From Synechococcales cyanobacterium 340R_concoct_173_sub (GTDB lineage Bacteria; Cyanobacteriota; Cyanobacteriia; Leptolyngbyales; Leptolyngbyaceae): a stretch of DNA of 7,883 bases. The notes under the pieces were generated by a model. That model was not told where the DNA came from and did not search any database. It worked only from the letters and a program-made list of their open reading frames with translations. The position numbers and the translations under genes were made by a program. Positions 1 through 6,412 of the stretch are shown here, piece by piece; position 1 is the stretch's first letter, and every line of letters starts with the position of its first letter. The DNA lies in contig JANXNM010000397.1 in assembly GCA_025354065.1 (NCBI GenBank), positions 1-7,883 on the forward strand, given 5' to 3'.

Positions 1-360
1 GGACAACGCTTAGTGAATGGCGTTTACGAACCGATGGAACTGGCTCCCAATTGGCTAGGACTGCCCAGTATTCATAGTTCTCTTTTGGGCCTTGATCTCT
101 GCCTTGAACCCCCTAGTTTACTCGCGAGTTTAGCGCCTGCCTCCCTCAATCTCCGCTTCTACGATCCGCTCACTTGTGAGAAACTTCTCAGCTATGCGGA
201 GCTGGCTTATGCTAGACAAGAGGCTCAGCAAGAAGTCTTATTGGAACGACAAAACACTGAAGCAGAACGACAAAACACTGAAGTAGAACGACAAAAAGTC
301 AATCGTCTTGCCCAAAAGCTCCGATCGCTCGGGATTGATCCGGATATCGACGATCTCTAG
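1..360 (+). CDS. Uma2-family endonuclease-like protein, C-terminal part (5' end outside window)
   Basis: The reading frame is open from the first base, so the gene begins left of the window. The visible 119 residues match the end of the Uma2 family (DUF820, PD-(D/E)XK nuclease fold, very abundant in cyanobacteria). They include a segment like RLVNGVYEPMELAP, then LGLDLCLEP, then LRFYDPLTCEKLLSYAEL, then a charged coiled-coil tail ending in a KLRSLGIDPD-type motif that is typical of these proteins. The catalytic residues lie upstream and cannot be checked. The tail carries a tandem heptad repeat (separate entry). Uma2 proteins are predicted nucleases that are often multicopy and near mobile DNA; their physiological role is not established. 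An internal GTG at 13 is not a likely start because homology-like sequence continues upstream of it. Confidence 0.85.
   Translation, partial: GQRLVNGVYEPMELAPNWLGLPSIHSSLLGLDLCLEPPSLLASLAPASLNLRFYDPLTCEKLLSYAELAYARQEAQQEVLLERQNTEAERQNTEVERQKVNRLAQKLRSLGIDPDIDDL
244..296 (+). repeat. 21-bp tandem repeat encoding a coiled-coil heptad
   Basis: Two nearly identical 21-bp units (244-264 and 265-285) are followed by a partial third (286-296). Each encodes the heptad ERQNTEA/V. The first two units differ at a single base (gca versus gta at the end). The repeat lengthens the Uma2 C-terminal coiled coil by whole heptads, so it keeps both reading frame and helical register. Confidence 0.85.
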
Positions 361-495
361 TGATGTCCGGTGATAAACAAAGAACTGCCATGGATTGACA
401 GCCCAAGAAACCGGATTCGGATTTCTAGCCGCTTCCAACTGGGTTCTAGCTAATTCAATCAGCCACTGATAAACCCTGTTTGCCTCATCTTTCAC
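355..495 (-). other. Possible coding relic antisense and convergent to the Uma2 gene
   Basis: Minus-strand frame opening with GTG at 495. The first 45 or so residues look protein-like: an amphipathic stretch (VYQWLIELARTQLEAA) followed by NPWQFFVYHR. Further downstream the frame runs antisense through the Uma2 heptad repeats and becomes an artefactual F/S/L-rich string. I do not recognise a family. It could be the end of a decayed gene or simply a chance open frame. Confidence 0.2.
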
Positions 496-593
496 CAGAT
501 TTCTTAAGCTCTATGTAAAATTACGATCGATCGCGCCCCAAGTGAGAGAAAATTTGTCATCATATTAAAAGTTTCTTTCTCTCGCCACCGCTT

Positions 594-1037
594 ATGTCTC
601 GTGCTGTTATTCTCACAGCTCTCCCGGTAGAGTATCTCGCCGTTCGCGCTCATCTTCAGGCGTTGCAAGAGGAAGTCCATCCTCGAGGCACGATTTATGA
701 GCGGGGGACGTTTAGTGCGAATGAGTACGATTGGGAGGTGGGAATTGTTGAGATTGGGGCGGGAAATGTGGGGGCGGCGTTGGAGGCGGAGCGGGCGATC
801 GCACATTTTAAGCCTGATGTGATTTTGTTTGTGGGTGTGGCGGGTGGGATTAAGGATGTGGCGATCGGAGATGTGGTGGTTTCTACGAAAATTTATGGCT
901 ATGAGTCGGGGAAGGCTGAGGAGCGATTTAAGCCGAGACCGGAGATTGGGTTGTCGGCGTACAATTTGGAGCAACGGGCTAGGGCTGAGGCGAAGAAAGG
1001 GGAGTGGCTGGAGCGGTTGGCGGTGGTTAATCATTAA
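594..1037 (+). pseudogene. Truncated nucleoside phosphorylase-like protein (N-terminal half)
   Basis: The 147-residue product matches the first half of the PNP/UDP phosphorylase superfamily (5'-methylthioadenosine/S-adenosylhomocysteine nucleosidase-like branch). AVILTALPVEYLAV is the first strand and helix, IVEIGAGNVGAALEAERAI the glycine-rich phosphate or base loop, and VILFVGVAGGIKDVAIGDVV the hallmark GVAGG strand; YGYESGKAE and FKPRPEIG follow, as in cyanobacterial homologues. Members are usually well over 200 residues and continue to a ribose-binding glutamate and a catalytic acid. Here the frame ends after WLERLAVVNH, so those residues are missing and no continuation appears in any frame downstream. 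Full-length relatives cleave nucleosides, and such domains also serve as effectors in conflict systems. This copy is probably inactive unless the half-domain has been repurposed. ATG 594 is the first in-frame ATG; there is no strong ribosome binding site. Confidence 0.8.
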
Positions 1038-1049
1038 ATAGATTTGATT

Positions 1050-1075
1050 TTGGGTTATTAGTAGAGATAACCCAA
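1050..1075. terminator. Perfect 9-bp hairpin after the truncated phosphorylase
   Basis: TTGGGTTAT (1050-1058) pairs perfectly with ATAACCCAA (1067-1075) around an 8-nt loop, 12 nt after the phosphorylase stop codon. No U-tract follows on either strand. It may act as a weak terminator or an mRNA 3'-end stabiliser, or it may mark the insertion junction where the phosphorylase gene was cut. Confidence 0.4.
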
Positions 1076-1085
1076 TAAATTATGA

Positions 1086-1265
1086 AGGAAGGGAAAAGGA
1101 GGCAATTGTTATTATGAAGATTTTGAATCTTATAGAAAAATTTGTGCTGTTTGTGGTTATAACAGTACGAGTGTCAGAAATTCAGGGTATGGACAAGACT
1201 TTGTAGTAGCTGATACGTATGTTGTGCTATCTAGAAATTATTGTACTCTCATCCACCAGAATTAA
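1086..1265 (+). pseudogene. Possible zinc-ribbon-like coding relic without a start codon
   Basis: A frame open from the TGA at 1083 to the TAA at 1263 encodes about 59 residues with convincing protein character: GGNCYYEDFESYRKICAVCG, followed by a stretch containing SGYGQDFVVADTYVVLSRN. A CxxC pair (ICAVCG) and an upstream Cys suggest one half of a zinc ribbon, but the expected second CxxC is absent. No ATG, GTG or TTG precedes the motif in frame, so the gene has probably lost its start or been cut. No family can be named with confidence. Confidence 0.3.
1114..1206 (+). CDS. Possible 30-aa hydrophobic small ORF
   Basis: An ATG at 1114 follows a strong Shine-Dalgarno-like AAAAGGAGG (1094-1102) at 11 nt. 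It opens a 30-codon frame whose product begins MKILNLIEKFVLFVVITVRV and ends SEIQGMDKTL. This would be a short hydrophobic peptide of the size of one membrane segment. It overlaps the zinc-ribbon-like frame in another phase, so at most one of the two is likely to be real. The good ribosome binding site favours this one; the amino acid pattern favours the other. Confidence 0.25.
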   Translation: MKILNLIEKFVLFVVITVRVSEIQGMDKTL

Positions 1266-1397
1266 CTAGGTGTGTAACATTTGAGTTAATACTCTTTTTT
1301 ACTAAAAATGTAAAATTTTCATTGCAAAGTAATTAGCTCTACTTTGTGAATCTATGCAGTCTATTACATTCTCTACTTTTACCTAGGAAATTTAGTT

Positions 1398-1907
1398 ATG
1401 ACAGATCCATCAACTCTCTTAGTCGGAAGCATTCTTAAGTTAGCATTCGACGAGTTCATTAAGTCAAGTGTAGGTGAGACCGCTAAAACTCTGACTGGAA
1501 AAGCTCTAGGTAGAGCAAATGAGCTACGCCAAACTCTTTTGAGCTACTTTGTAAGCAAAAAGAATCAGAAAGCGGTCGAAGCCATTAACACAATTGAGGA
1601 GACAGGTTCAGAAAATGCTCTAGGCAAGCTAGAAGTACATCTAGAAATAGCTATGGAAACTGATAAACCTTTTTCAAAAAAAGTGAGATTACTTGTAGAA
1701 GAAATTGAATCATTGAGAACAGTCAAGCAAGTGATCGGTCAAGACCTAGAAATTGAAGGAAGTCTAGAAGCTGAAGGACTGAAACAAGTTACGGATTCAG
1801 GAACTGCCGATGTTGAGCAAATAATGTTTAAAAATGTACAAGTTAAAAAAGATGTCAGACTTACAAATCTGATTCAAGAAACATTATCTGTACATGATGT
1901 GTTCTAG
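1398..1907 (+). CDS. Cyanobacterial helical protein of unknown function with a strand-rich C-terminal segment
   Basis: A 169-residue protein starting at ATG 1398, with AGGA at 1385-1388 (9-nt spacing). Residues 1-110 look entirely helical. The opening pattern, LLVGSILKLAFDEFIKSS-GETAK, then ANELRQ, is one I associate with a recurrent N-terminal module of uncharacterised cyanobacterial proteins. Residues 116-162 change character to short alternating segments with spaced glutamines (LEIEGSLEAEGLKQ, DVEQIMFKNVQV, VRLTNLIQE), suggesting beta strands or a small solenoid. There is no signal peptide, membrane segment or recognisable catalytic motif. It lies about 280 bp upstream of the TPR protein on the same strand, in the same AT-rich block, which suggests a functional pair. 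A role as adaptor or effector-associated protein is inference. Confidence 0.75.
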   Translation: MTDPSTLLVGSILKLAFDEFIKSSVGETAKTLTGKALGRANELRQTLLSYFVSKKNQKAVEAINTIEETGSENALGKLEVHLEIAMETDKPFSKKVRLLVEEIESLRTVKQVIGQDLEIEGSLEAEGLKQVTDSGTADVEQIMFKNVQVKKDVRLTNLIQETLSVHDVF

Positions 1908-1970
1908 TTGATTGGTTATTGAATAAATCGGGACTGATTTCGCAGCATGAGAGCTAGAAAAAGTTGCTGA

Positions 1971-2120
1971 GAGAGGGATACGAGAATTGGGCGATCGAGA
2001 CAAGTACTAGAGAATTCCACCAGAAAAGACTGGAAGCCTTATTCTCTGGTTCAAGCCCTCGTAGACCTTAATTACGTCGAAATCCTACAAGCTTTTTCCT
2101 GTAAGAGTTCTACTATCCCA
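1971..2120 (+). other. Gap before the TPR gene with a possible coding relic
   Basis: The 280-bp gap between the 169-aa protein and the TPR gene contains a stop-free stretch from after TGA 1968 to TGA near 2121, with no usual start codon. Its middle part, KDWKPYSLVQALVDLNYVEI followed by LQAF, looks protein-like and recalls the short helical pattern (ALxxLxYxxQxxxF) at the start of some cyanobacterial effector-associated proteins. This is weak evidence; it may be a relic or chance. Confidence 0.2.
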
Positions 2121-2128
2121 TGACATGG
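2118..2128. promoter_or_regulatory. Short palindrome and weak -10 candidate upstream of the TPR gene
   Basis: CCATG-A-CATGG is a perfect 5-bp inverted repeat centred at 2123. A TAATAT hexamer at 2150-2155 could serve as a -10 box, giving a leader of roughly 26 nt that includes the ribosome binding site at 2173-2178. No matching -35 box is apparent. The palindrome could be an operator, but it is short enough to be chance. Confidence 0.2.
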
Positions 2129-2172
2129 AAATAGTCCCAATAAACTGAATAATATCTTTGAAAATAAAAAAT

Positions 2173-2178
2173 GGAGGA
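2173..2178 (+). promoter_or_regulatory. Ribosome binding site that sets the TPR gene start
   Basis: GGAGGA sits 9 nt before GTG 2188. It lies inside the longer frame that would begin at TTG 2158, so it argues for the shorter protein. Confidence 0.6.
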
Positions 2179-2187
2179 AATCTAAAA

Positions 2188-4554
2188 GTGGTAGAAAATG
2201 AAAGAAGTCAAGAACTTGAGAGTATGATAAAAGTATATAAACAACAACTAATAGATGTAAGAGAGATTAAAAATAGAAAACTTGAAAGTCAAACGCTTCG
2301 TTTAATTGGTTTAGCCTATCTCCGATTTGAAGAATATCAACAATCTAAATTATATTTTGAGCAGCAGATACAAATTTCTCAAGAGTTAAGAGATCGTAAT
2401 GGAGAAGCAGAGGCACTTGGAAATTTAGCTCTATCTCTACAAGGAATGAAGCAGTATGAACGATCGATCGAGTTTTTTCAAAAGTACTTAGAATTTAGTA
2501 ACGAAATCAATCATCTTATAGGTAAGGCTTTTGCATTAACAAATATAGCGAAAGCTCATGTTATACTTCTACAGTATAAGCAGTGTATTCATTACAGTCA
2601 ACAATGTCTTCCTATTATCAAGGAACTAAAAGACCTCTCTCAAGAAGCAACTTTCTTTCAGAATTTAGCATTAAGCTATCACAATCTTAGTCTATTTGAA
2701 GATGCAGTCACCTTTTATAATGAGGCTTTAGATATATATGACGTATTGAAGAACTATAGCGAAAAAAGTTCAGTACTAAGATCTCTAGGAAGTAATTACC
2801 TTTCTCTTGGTCGTTTTCAAGAAGCCATCACAGTATATGAGGCAGCATTAGGAATTTATGAAACTTTAGATGACCAACAATCTTCTAAGGCATACTGTCT
2901 ATATTCAATTGGAAATGGATATTACCACCTTAACGATTATATTAAAGCAAATTATTTATATAACCAAGCTTTAAACATTTTTCAAGAAACTGGAGATCTA
3001 TCAGGTGAAGCATATGTCTTATCTGATTTAGGTGAAATTAATACACACTTAAATAAGTACAAAGAGGCTACTCAACTACTTAGTAAATCTTATTCAAAAA
3101 TGAGAGAACTAGAAGATCTAAATGGATCAGCAATATGTTTGGGACGTCTAGCTTCTATGTTAATTACACAAGGTCTGTATAGTCAGGCGCTAGATATTGT
3201 GGATAAGTGTCTCAAGTTTTATGGAAAAGCAAATAAACCACTTTTAGCTGCCTATTATGGATTTTTCCTTAAGGGGAAAGCTATATCTAGAATGGACAAA
3301 AATCGGAAATATGAAGCAGTTGGATACCTTCAAACAGCATATGAACTTCTCGAATCCGTAGGAGATGCAAACTATATTAATCAACCTAAAGATGAACTTA
3401 AGCGTCTTGGTGTAAATATTTCACAAACTATTTTAGAAGATAGCAAAGCTGAGAACTTATATTTTGAAAATATATCCCAGGAAGTTACACAATCACCAGT
3501 AATTCGAGATAATTTTCCACAACTAGGTATGAAAGGAAGTTACTTGAATGAGAGTCCAGTATCGATTAGTCAGTCAGTGATAAAAGGATCTATTGCTGAT
3601 ACTATAATAATCAGAGAATTACAACAAATTGTTAACCAGAGCTTTTATGAATTTAACGTTGTTATTAATGATAACAAGTTTGAATGTATTTTCAGAAATG
3701 TTGTTAACCATATCATTCCTGATGCTAATGCTGAAGTAAGAAGAAAATTAATGTCTCAAATAATTAGGACTTCTTTAGATAGTGAATATCTATCTGAATA
3801 TTTGACGATTTCAGAAGAGGATAAATTCGCTATCTTAGAATATTTTAATCAGATGAGTGTCTCTGAAATGGATGCTTTATTATCATCTGATGAAAAATAC
3901 AAAAAACTCAGGAAGAAAATTGGATCTCTAATTGTTGGAGGTCATTGGAATAAAAAAATTATAGGTATTGGCATTGTTATGATTGCAGGTACAGGGGCTG
4001 GAGTTGGAGTTGGTCTGACGTCAGCTTATTATAAGAAAATCATTGATGATCTAAAATCCAAAGATAGCTATAAGCCAGATTTTGACAGTAATAGGGAACC
4101 AGACACTTCTGAGGAAGAGCATTCTAATGATCAGAGTGATGGTCCCTCATCTAAGAAACGTTCTCAGGAAGAAGTGATTTTGAGGCAAAGTAACGTTACC
4201 AGAACTTCCTTACCCGAAGAGCAAATCATTAATAAAAGTAGAAACTCTAGTAAAGATCTCACACTACCATCAACTGGCGGTGGCGGTGGCAGTCTTCCAT
4301 TCGCTTCAGAATATAATTCTTTACAATGGTTTGAGAATTTATTTCAAGGCGGACCAAGTGGGGGGATTATGGATGTAAGCCTTAGAGATTTTGATTTAAT
4401 ATCAGCAGATATATTTGATTCAATATCAGCAGATATGTTTGAATCTATCGCAGAAGTAATAGCTGAGAGAGTTATGGAGAGTATTGGTGAAAGTGTTGGC
4501 GGAGCACTTGAAGGCGCATTTGAGGGAATGTTTAGTGGATTATTTGAATTTTAG
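2188..4554 (+). CDS. Large TPR protein with a single membrane segment and an acidic tetrad-repeat tail
   Basis: I prefer GTG 2188 as the start because GGAGGA (2173-2178) precedes it by 9 nt. The upstream TTG at 2158 has no ribosome binding site and would overlap that signal. The 788-aa product has about nine 40-residue TPRs (residues ~35-400) of the LGN/Rapsyn-like type, with consensus such as NLALSY...F.DAVTFYNEALDIY. A strand-like, Q-rich linker follows (~421-480), then a helical region with no recognised family (~480-590). Next come a glycine-rich membrane segment (~591-615, IIGIGIVMIAGTGAGVGVGL), a charged low-complexity stretch (~620-690), a GGGGG linker (~697-701), and a tail (737-788) with a hydrophobic residue at every fourth position plus a GxxxG run. 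TPRs bind partners; the tail suggests membrane insertion or oligomerisation (inference). No enzymatic domain is visible. Codon use is AT-rich compared with the flanking genes, which suggests transfer. Confidence 0.9.
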   Translation: MVENERSQELESMIKVYKQQLIDVREIKNRKLESQTLRLIGLAYLRFEEYQQSKLYFEQQIQISQELRDRNGEAEALGNLALSLQGMKQYERSIEFFQKYLEFSNEINHLIGKAFALTNIAKAHVILLQYKQCIHYSQQCLPIIKELKDLSQEATFFQNLALSYHNLSLFEDAVTFYNEALDIYDVLKNYSEKSSVLRSLGSNYLSLGRFQEAITVYEAALGIYETLDDQQSSKAYCLYSIGNGYYHLNDYIKANYLYNQALNIFQETGDLSGEAYVLSDLGEINTHLNKYKEATQLLSKSYSKMRELEDLNGSAICLGRLASMLITQGLYSQALDIVDKCLKFYGKANKPLLAAYYGFFLKGKAISRMDKNRKYEAVGYLQTAYELLESVGDANYINQPKDELKRLGVNISQTILEDSKAENLYFENISQEVTQSPVIRDNFPQLGMKGSYLNESPVSISQSVIKGSIADTIIIRELQQIVNQSFYEFNVVINDNKFECIFRNVVNHIIPDANAEVRRKLMSQIIRTSLDSEYLSEYLTISEEDKFAILEYFNQMSVSEMDALLSSDEKYKKLRKKIGSLIVGGHWNKKIIGIGIVMIAGTGAGVGVGLTSAYYKKIIDDLKSKDSYKPDFDSNREPDTSEEEHSNDQSDGPSSKKRSQEEVILRQSNVTRTSLPEEQIINKSRNSSKDLTLPSTGGGGGSLPFASEYNSLQWFENLFQGGPSGGIMDVSLRDFDLISADIFDSISADMFESIAEVIAERVMESIGESVGGALEGAFEGMFSGLFEF
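4391..4443 (+). repeat. 24-bp tandem repeat in the TPR gene tail
   Basis: Units 4391-4414 and 4415-4438 match at 22 of 24 bases. Each encodes one eight-residue (double-tetrad) step of the form FD(L/S)ISAD(I/M). A degenerate third unit begins at 4439. This is recent evidence of tail growth by in-register duplication. Confidence 0.75.
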
Positions 4555-4698
4555 TCATTTTAGTCAATGTTCTCAAGTTTTCGCTATTTCTTAAAGGCTA
4601 TTTTAGAAGTCGCTCCGGGCAATGGTTTTAAAAGACAACTTTTAGGGTGGTGAAAGACTAAAGATATTAAAACTTTTAGAAAATAGAGTGGCGATTTC

Positions 4699-4770
4699 CT
4701 GGTAATTCCTTGGGTCTGTCTCGTTTTAGGCTGAACCTACGTGGTGAATGACGAGAAAATTAGTGCGATC
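4699..4770 (+). pseudogene. Relic of a paralogue of the four-helix membrane protein at 6989-7537
   Basis: These 72 bases align without gaps to 7157-7228, inside the intact membrane protein gene, with 62 identities by hand count. The encoded peptide is the second membrane segment plus the loop TYVVNDEKISAI (residues 57-80 of the intact protein). Nine of the ten differences are synonymous in codon context; the tenth turns the Trp codon TGG into TGA. Similarity ends sharply on both sides. This is therefore a fragment of a paralogous gene that had diverged under selection before it was destroyed. The rest of the 4555-4848 gap shows no gene: it is AT-rich up to about 4690, and the frame continuing from the relic to about 4860 has no recognisable similarity. 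Confidence 0.85.
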
Positions 4771-4848
4771 CTAAAAAATACCCGAAACCCCATCGCCTCT
4801 AAAATGACCAATCTTCGATCGCCCCTGGTCCAAAGAATACAACTGCGA

Positions 4849-5549
<701 letters not shown>

Positions 5550-5555
5550 ACTCCT

Positions 5556-5576
5556 GATAGAATCTATCGTCTTATA
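5556..5576 (-). promoter_or_regulatory. Candidate promoter and operator palindrome of the nucleotidyltransferase gene
   Basis: GATAG-AAT-CTATC (5556-5568) is a perfect inverted repeat placed just upstream of the leader ribosome binding site. On the minus strand, TATAAG (5576-5571) could be a -10 box, which would put the transcription start within the palindrome. No clear -35 box is visible. The position suits a repressor or autoregulatory site. Confidence 0.3.
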
Positions 5577-5629
5577 TTTTCGCAATCAATTTTTATATAT
5601 CCAACCCGATCGCGCACAATAGATAAAAC

Positions 5630-5673
5630 CGATCGCCCCAGCCCTCACTGATCAAAACCTCAAGCAAGACCTC
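5630..5673 (+). repeat. Degenerate upstream copy of the antitoxin gene 5' end
   Basis: This stretch aligns with 5761-5804 (promoter edge and first codons of the antitoxin) at a constant offset of 131 bp. It shares CGATCGC, then CTCAC, then AAAACCTCAA and CAAGACCTC, with 25 of 30 identities over 5644-5673. The matching frame reads LTDQNLKQDLKQQ and then stops, with no ATG. It is a relic of an extra antitoxin copy or of a partial duplication. Confidence 0.7.
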
Positions 5674-5709
5674 AAGCAACAAGAAAGCTCTGCTAGAAGA
5701 TAAGAATCA

Positions 5710-5746
5710 AGCAATCGAGCAATGCGCTAAAATTGAGCAATATCAT
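5710..5746 (+). promoter_or_regulatory. Candidate promoter/operator region of the MazEF operon
   Basis: TATCAT at 5741-5746 is a possible -10 box, about 23 nt before the antitoxin ATG. AGCAAT occurs three times in the same orientation (5710-5715, 5718-5723, 5736-5741), the last abutting the -10. Type II antitoxin operons are usually autorepressed by antitoxin binding at the promoter, so these repeats are candidate operator half-sites. No convincing -35 box was found. Confidence 0.3.
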
Positions 5747-5768
5747 GTTGTTTAACTAAACGATCGCT

Positions 5769-5993
5769 ATGGAACTCACCCGTGAAAACCTCAAACAAGA
5801 CCTCGATTATCTGAGCAGCCCACAACTTCAACAGGTTGCTGACTTCATAGCTTTTCTGAAGTTCCGCGATCGTCCTAGCCGCATGATCGACGCTACTCAA
5901 TTCGCAGCGATCGTAGATTTTGCTGAGGACGATCGATCCATGGCGGAAGCAGGCATGGAGGACTATGCGAATCTCCTTGCACAGGAAGATTGA
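5769..5993 (+). CDS. MazE/VapB-like antitoxin
   Basis: A 74-residue protein starting at ATG 5769, the first gene of a two-gene operon with MazF. The N-terminal half (ELTRENLKQDLDYLSSPQLQQVADFIAFLKFRD) has the pattern common to cyanobacterial small antitoxins of the DUF2281/VapB kind: an amphipathic helix, an SxxQLxxVxDFIxFLxFR core, then a disordered acidic tail. The tail (residues ~43-74, rich in D, E, A, M) is the usual toxin-neutralising segment. The stop codon TGA (5991-5993) lies 2 nt before the toxin ATG, implying coupled translation. There is no clear ribosome binding site. Degenerate copies of this gene's 5' end occur on both sides (5630-5673 and 6387-6412). Identification rests mainly on the pairing with a clear MazF; the family name is less certain than the role. 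Confidence 0.8.
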   Translation: MELTRENLKQDLDYLSSPQLQQVADFIAFLKFRDRPSRMIDATQFAAIVDFAEDDRSMAEAGMEDYANLLAQED

Positions 5994-5995
5994 TT

Positions 5996-6346
5996 ATGAA
6001 TCCATCCATTTGCCGAGGTGAAATTTGGCTTGCCAACCTCAATCCGACCCAAGGCTCAGAACAATCCGGCATCCGTCCAGCCATTATCTTCCAAAATGAT
6101 CTGATCTCGCGCTATTCCAGCACAACTCTCACGATTCCTCTCACAACCAACCAGCGTCGCGCAACCCTGCCGATCTGTCTAGCCATTCCCAAAGGTGAAG
6201 GTGGCCTGATCCAAGATTCCGTTGCCCTCTGCTATCAGATGCGCGTTCTCGACAAAACCCGTCTCATCAAAAAGCTAGGACAACTGACCCCAGAAACGAT
6301 TACCCAGCTCGAAGAAACCGTCTTGATTACGCTGGAATATTCGTAA
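5996..6346 (+). CDS. mazF: MazF/PemK-family endoribonuclease toxin
   Basis: A 116-residue protein from ATG 5996, with AGGAAG (5983-5988) 7 nt upstream inside the antitoxin gene. An in-frame TTG at 5990 is less likely. MazF landmarks are in place: RGEIWLANLNPTQGSEQSG (residues 7-25), the loop with GSEQ and then Arg27-Pro28, the PLTTNQ strand (48-53), and the DSVALCYQMRVLDKTRL segment that carries the conserved Ser, Gln and Arg. The length is normal and nothing essential looks missing, so the toxin is probably active. MazF toxins cleave mRNA or other RNA at short sequences and halt growth unless bound by the antitoxin. The cleavage specificity cannot be read from the sequence. Confidence 0.93.
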   Translation: MNPSICRGEIWLANLNPTQGSEQSGIRPAIIFQNDLISRYSSTTLTIPLTTNQRRATLPICLAIPKGEGGLIQDSVALCYQMRVLDKTRLIKKLGQLTPETITQLEETVLITLEYS

Positions 6347-6386
6347 AAACAAATGACATCCAGCCCGATCGAGTTCAATAGAGAGA

Positions 6387-6412
6387 ACGATCACTACAGA
6401 ACTCACTCGTGA
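6387..6412 (+). repeat. Degenerate downstream copy of the antitoxin gene start
   Basis: 22 of 26 bases match 5760-5785, including ACGATC, the start-codon position (ACA in place of ATG) and the codons for ELTR. All four differences are transitions. It runs directly into the Rpn-family relic, so it marks a recombination junction between two unrelated small genes. The match is short, so chance cannot be wholly excluded. Confidence 0.5.

Noticed and set aside
244..296. Short tandem repeat as a CRISPR-like array
   Set aside because: There are no spacers; the repeats are contiguous in-frame coiled-coil heptads.
504..1034. Long minus-strand open frame opposite the phosphorylase gene
   Set aside because: Arg/Pro/His/Leu-rich antisense shadow of a recognisable plus-strand family; no domain and no start signal.
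829..1041. Plus-strand open frame inside the phosphorylase gene in another phase
   Set aside because: Trp/Arg/Gly-rich out-of-frame reading of G-rich codons. I checked whether it continued the phosphorylase after a frameshift and it does not.
4270..4296. GGGGGS stretch as an engineered linker or vector sequence
   Set aside because: It sits within a natural AT-rich frame between low-complexity segments, with no other cloning signature.
4629..4644. TAAAAG/CTTTTA hairpin after the TPR gene as a terminator
   Set aside because: Only six A/T-rich pairs in AT-rich DNA, no U-tract, and 75 nt past the stop; likely chance.
5893..6084. Minus-strand open frame across the MazE/MazF junction
   Set aside because: Antisense to two well-supported genes and without family features.
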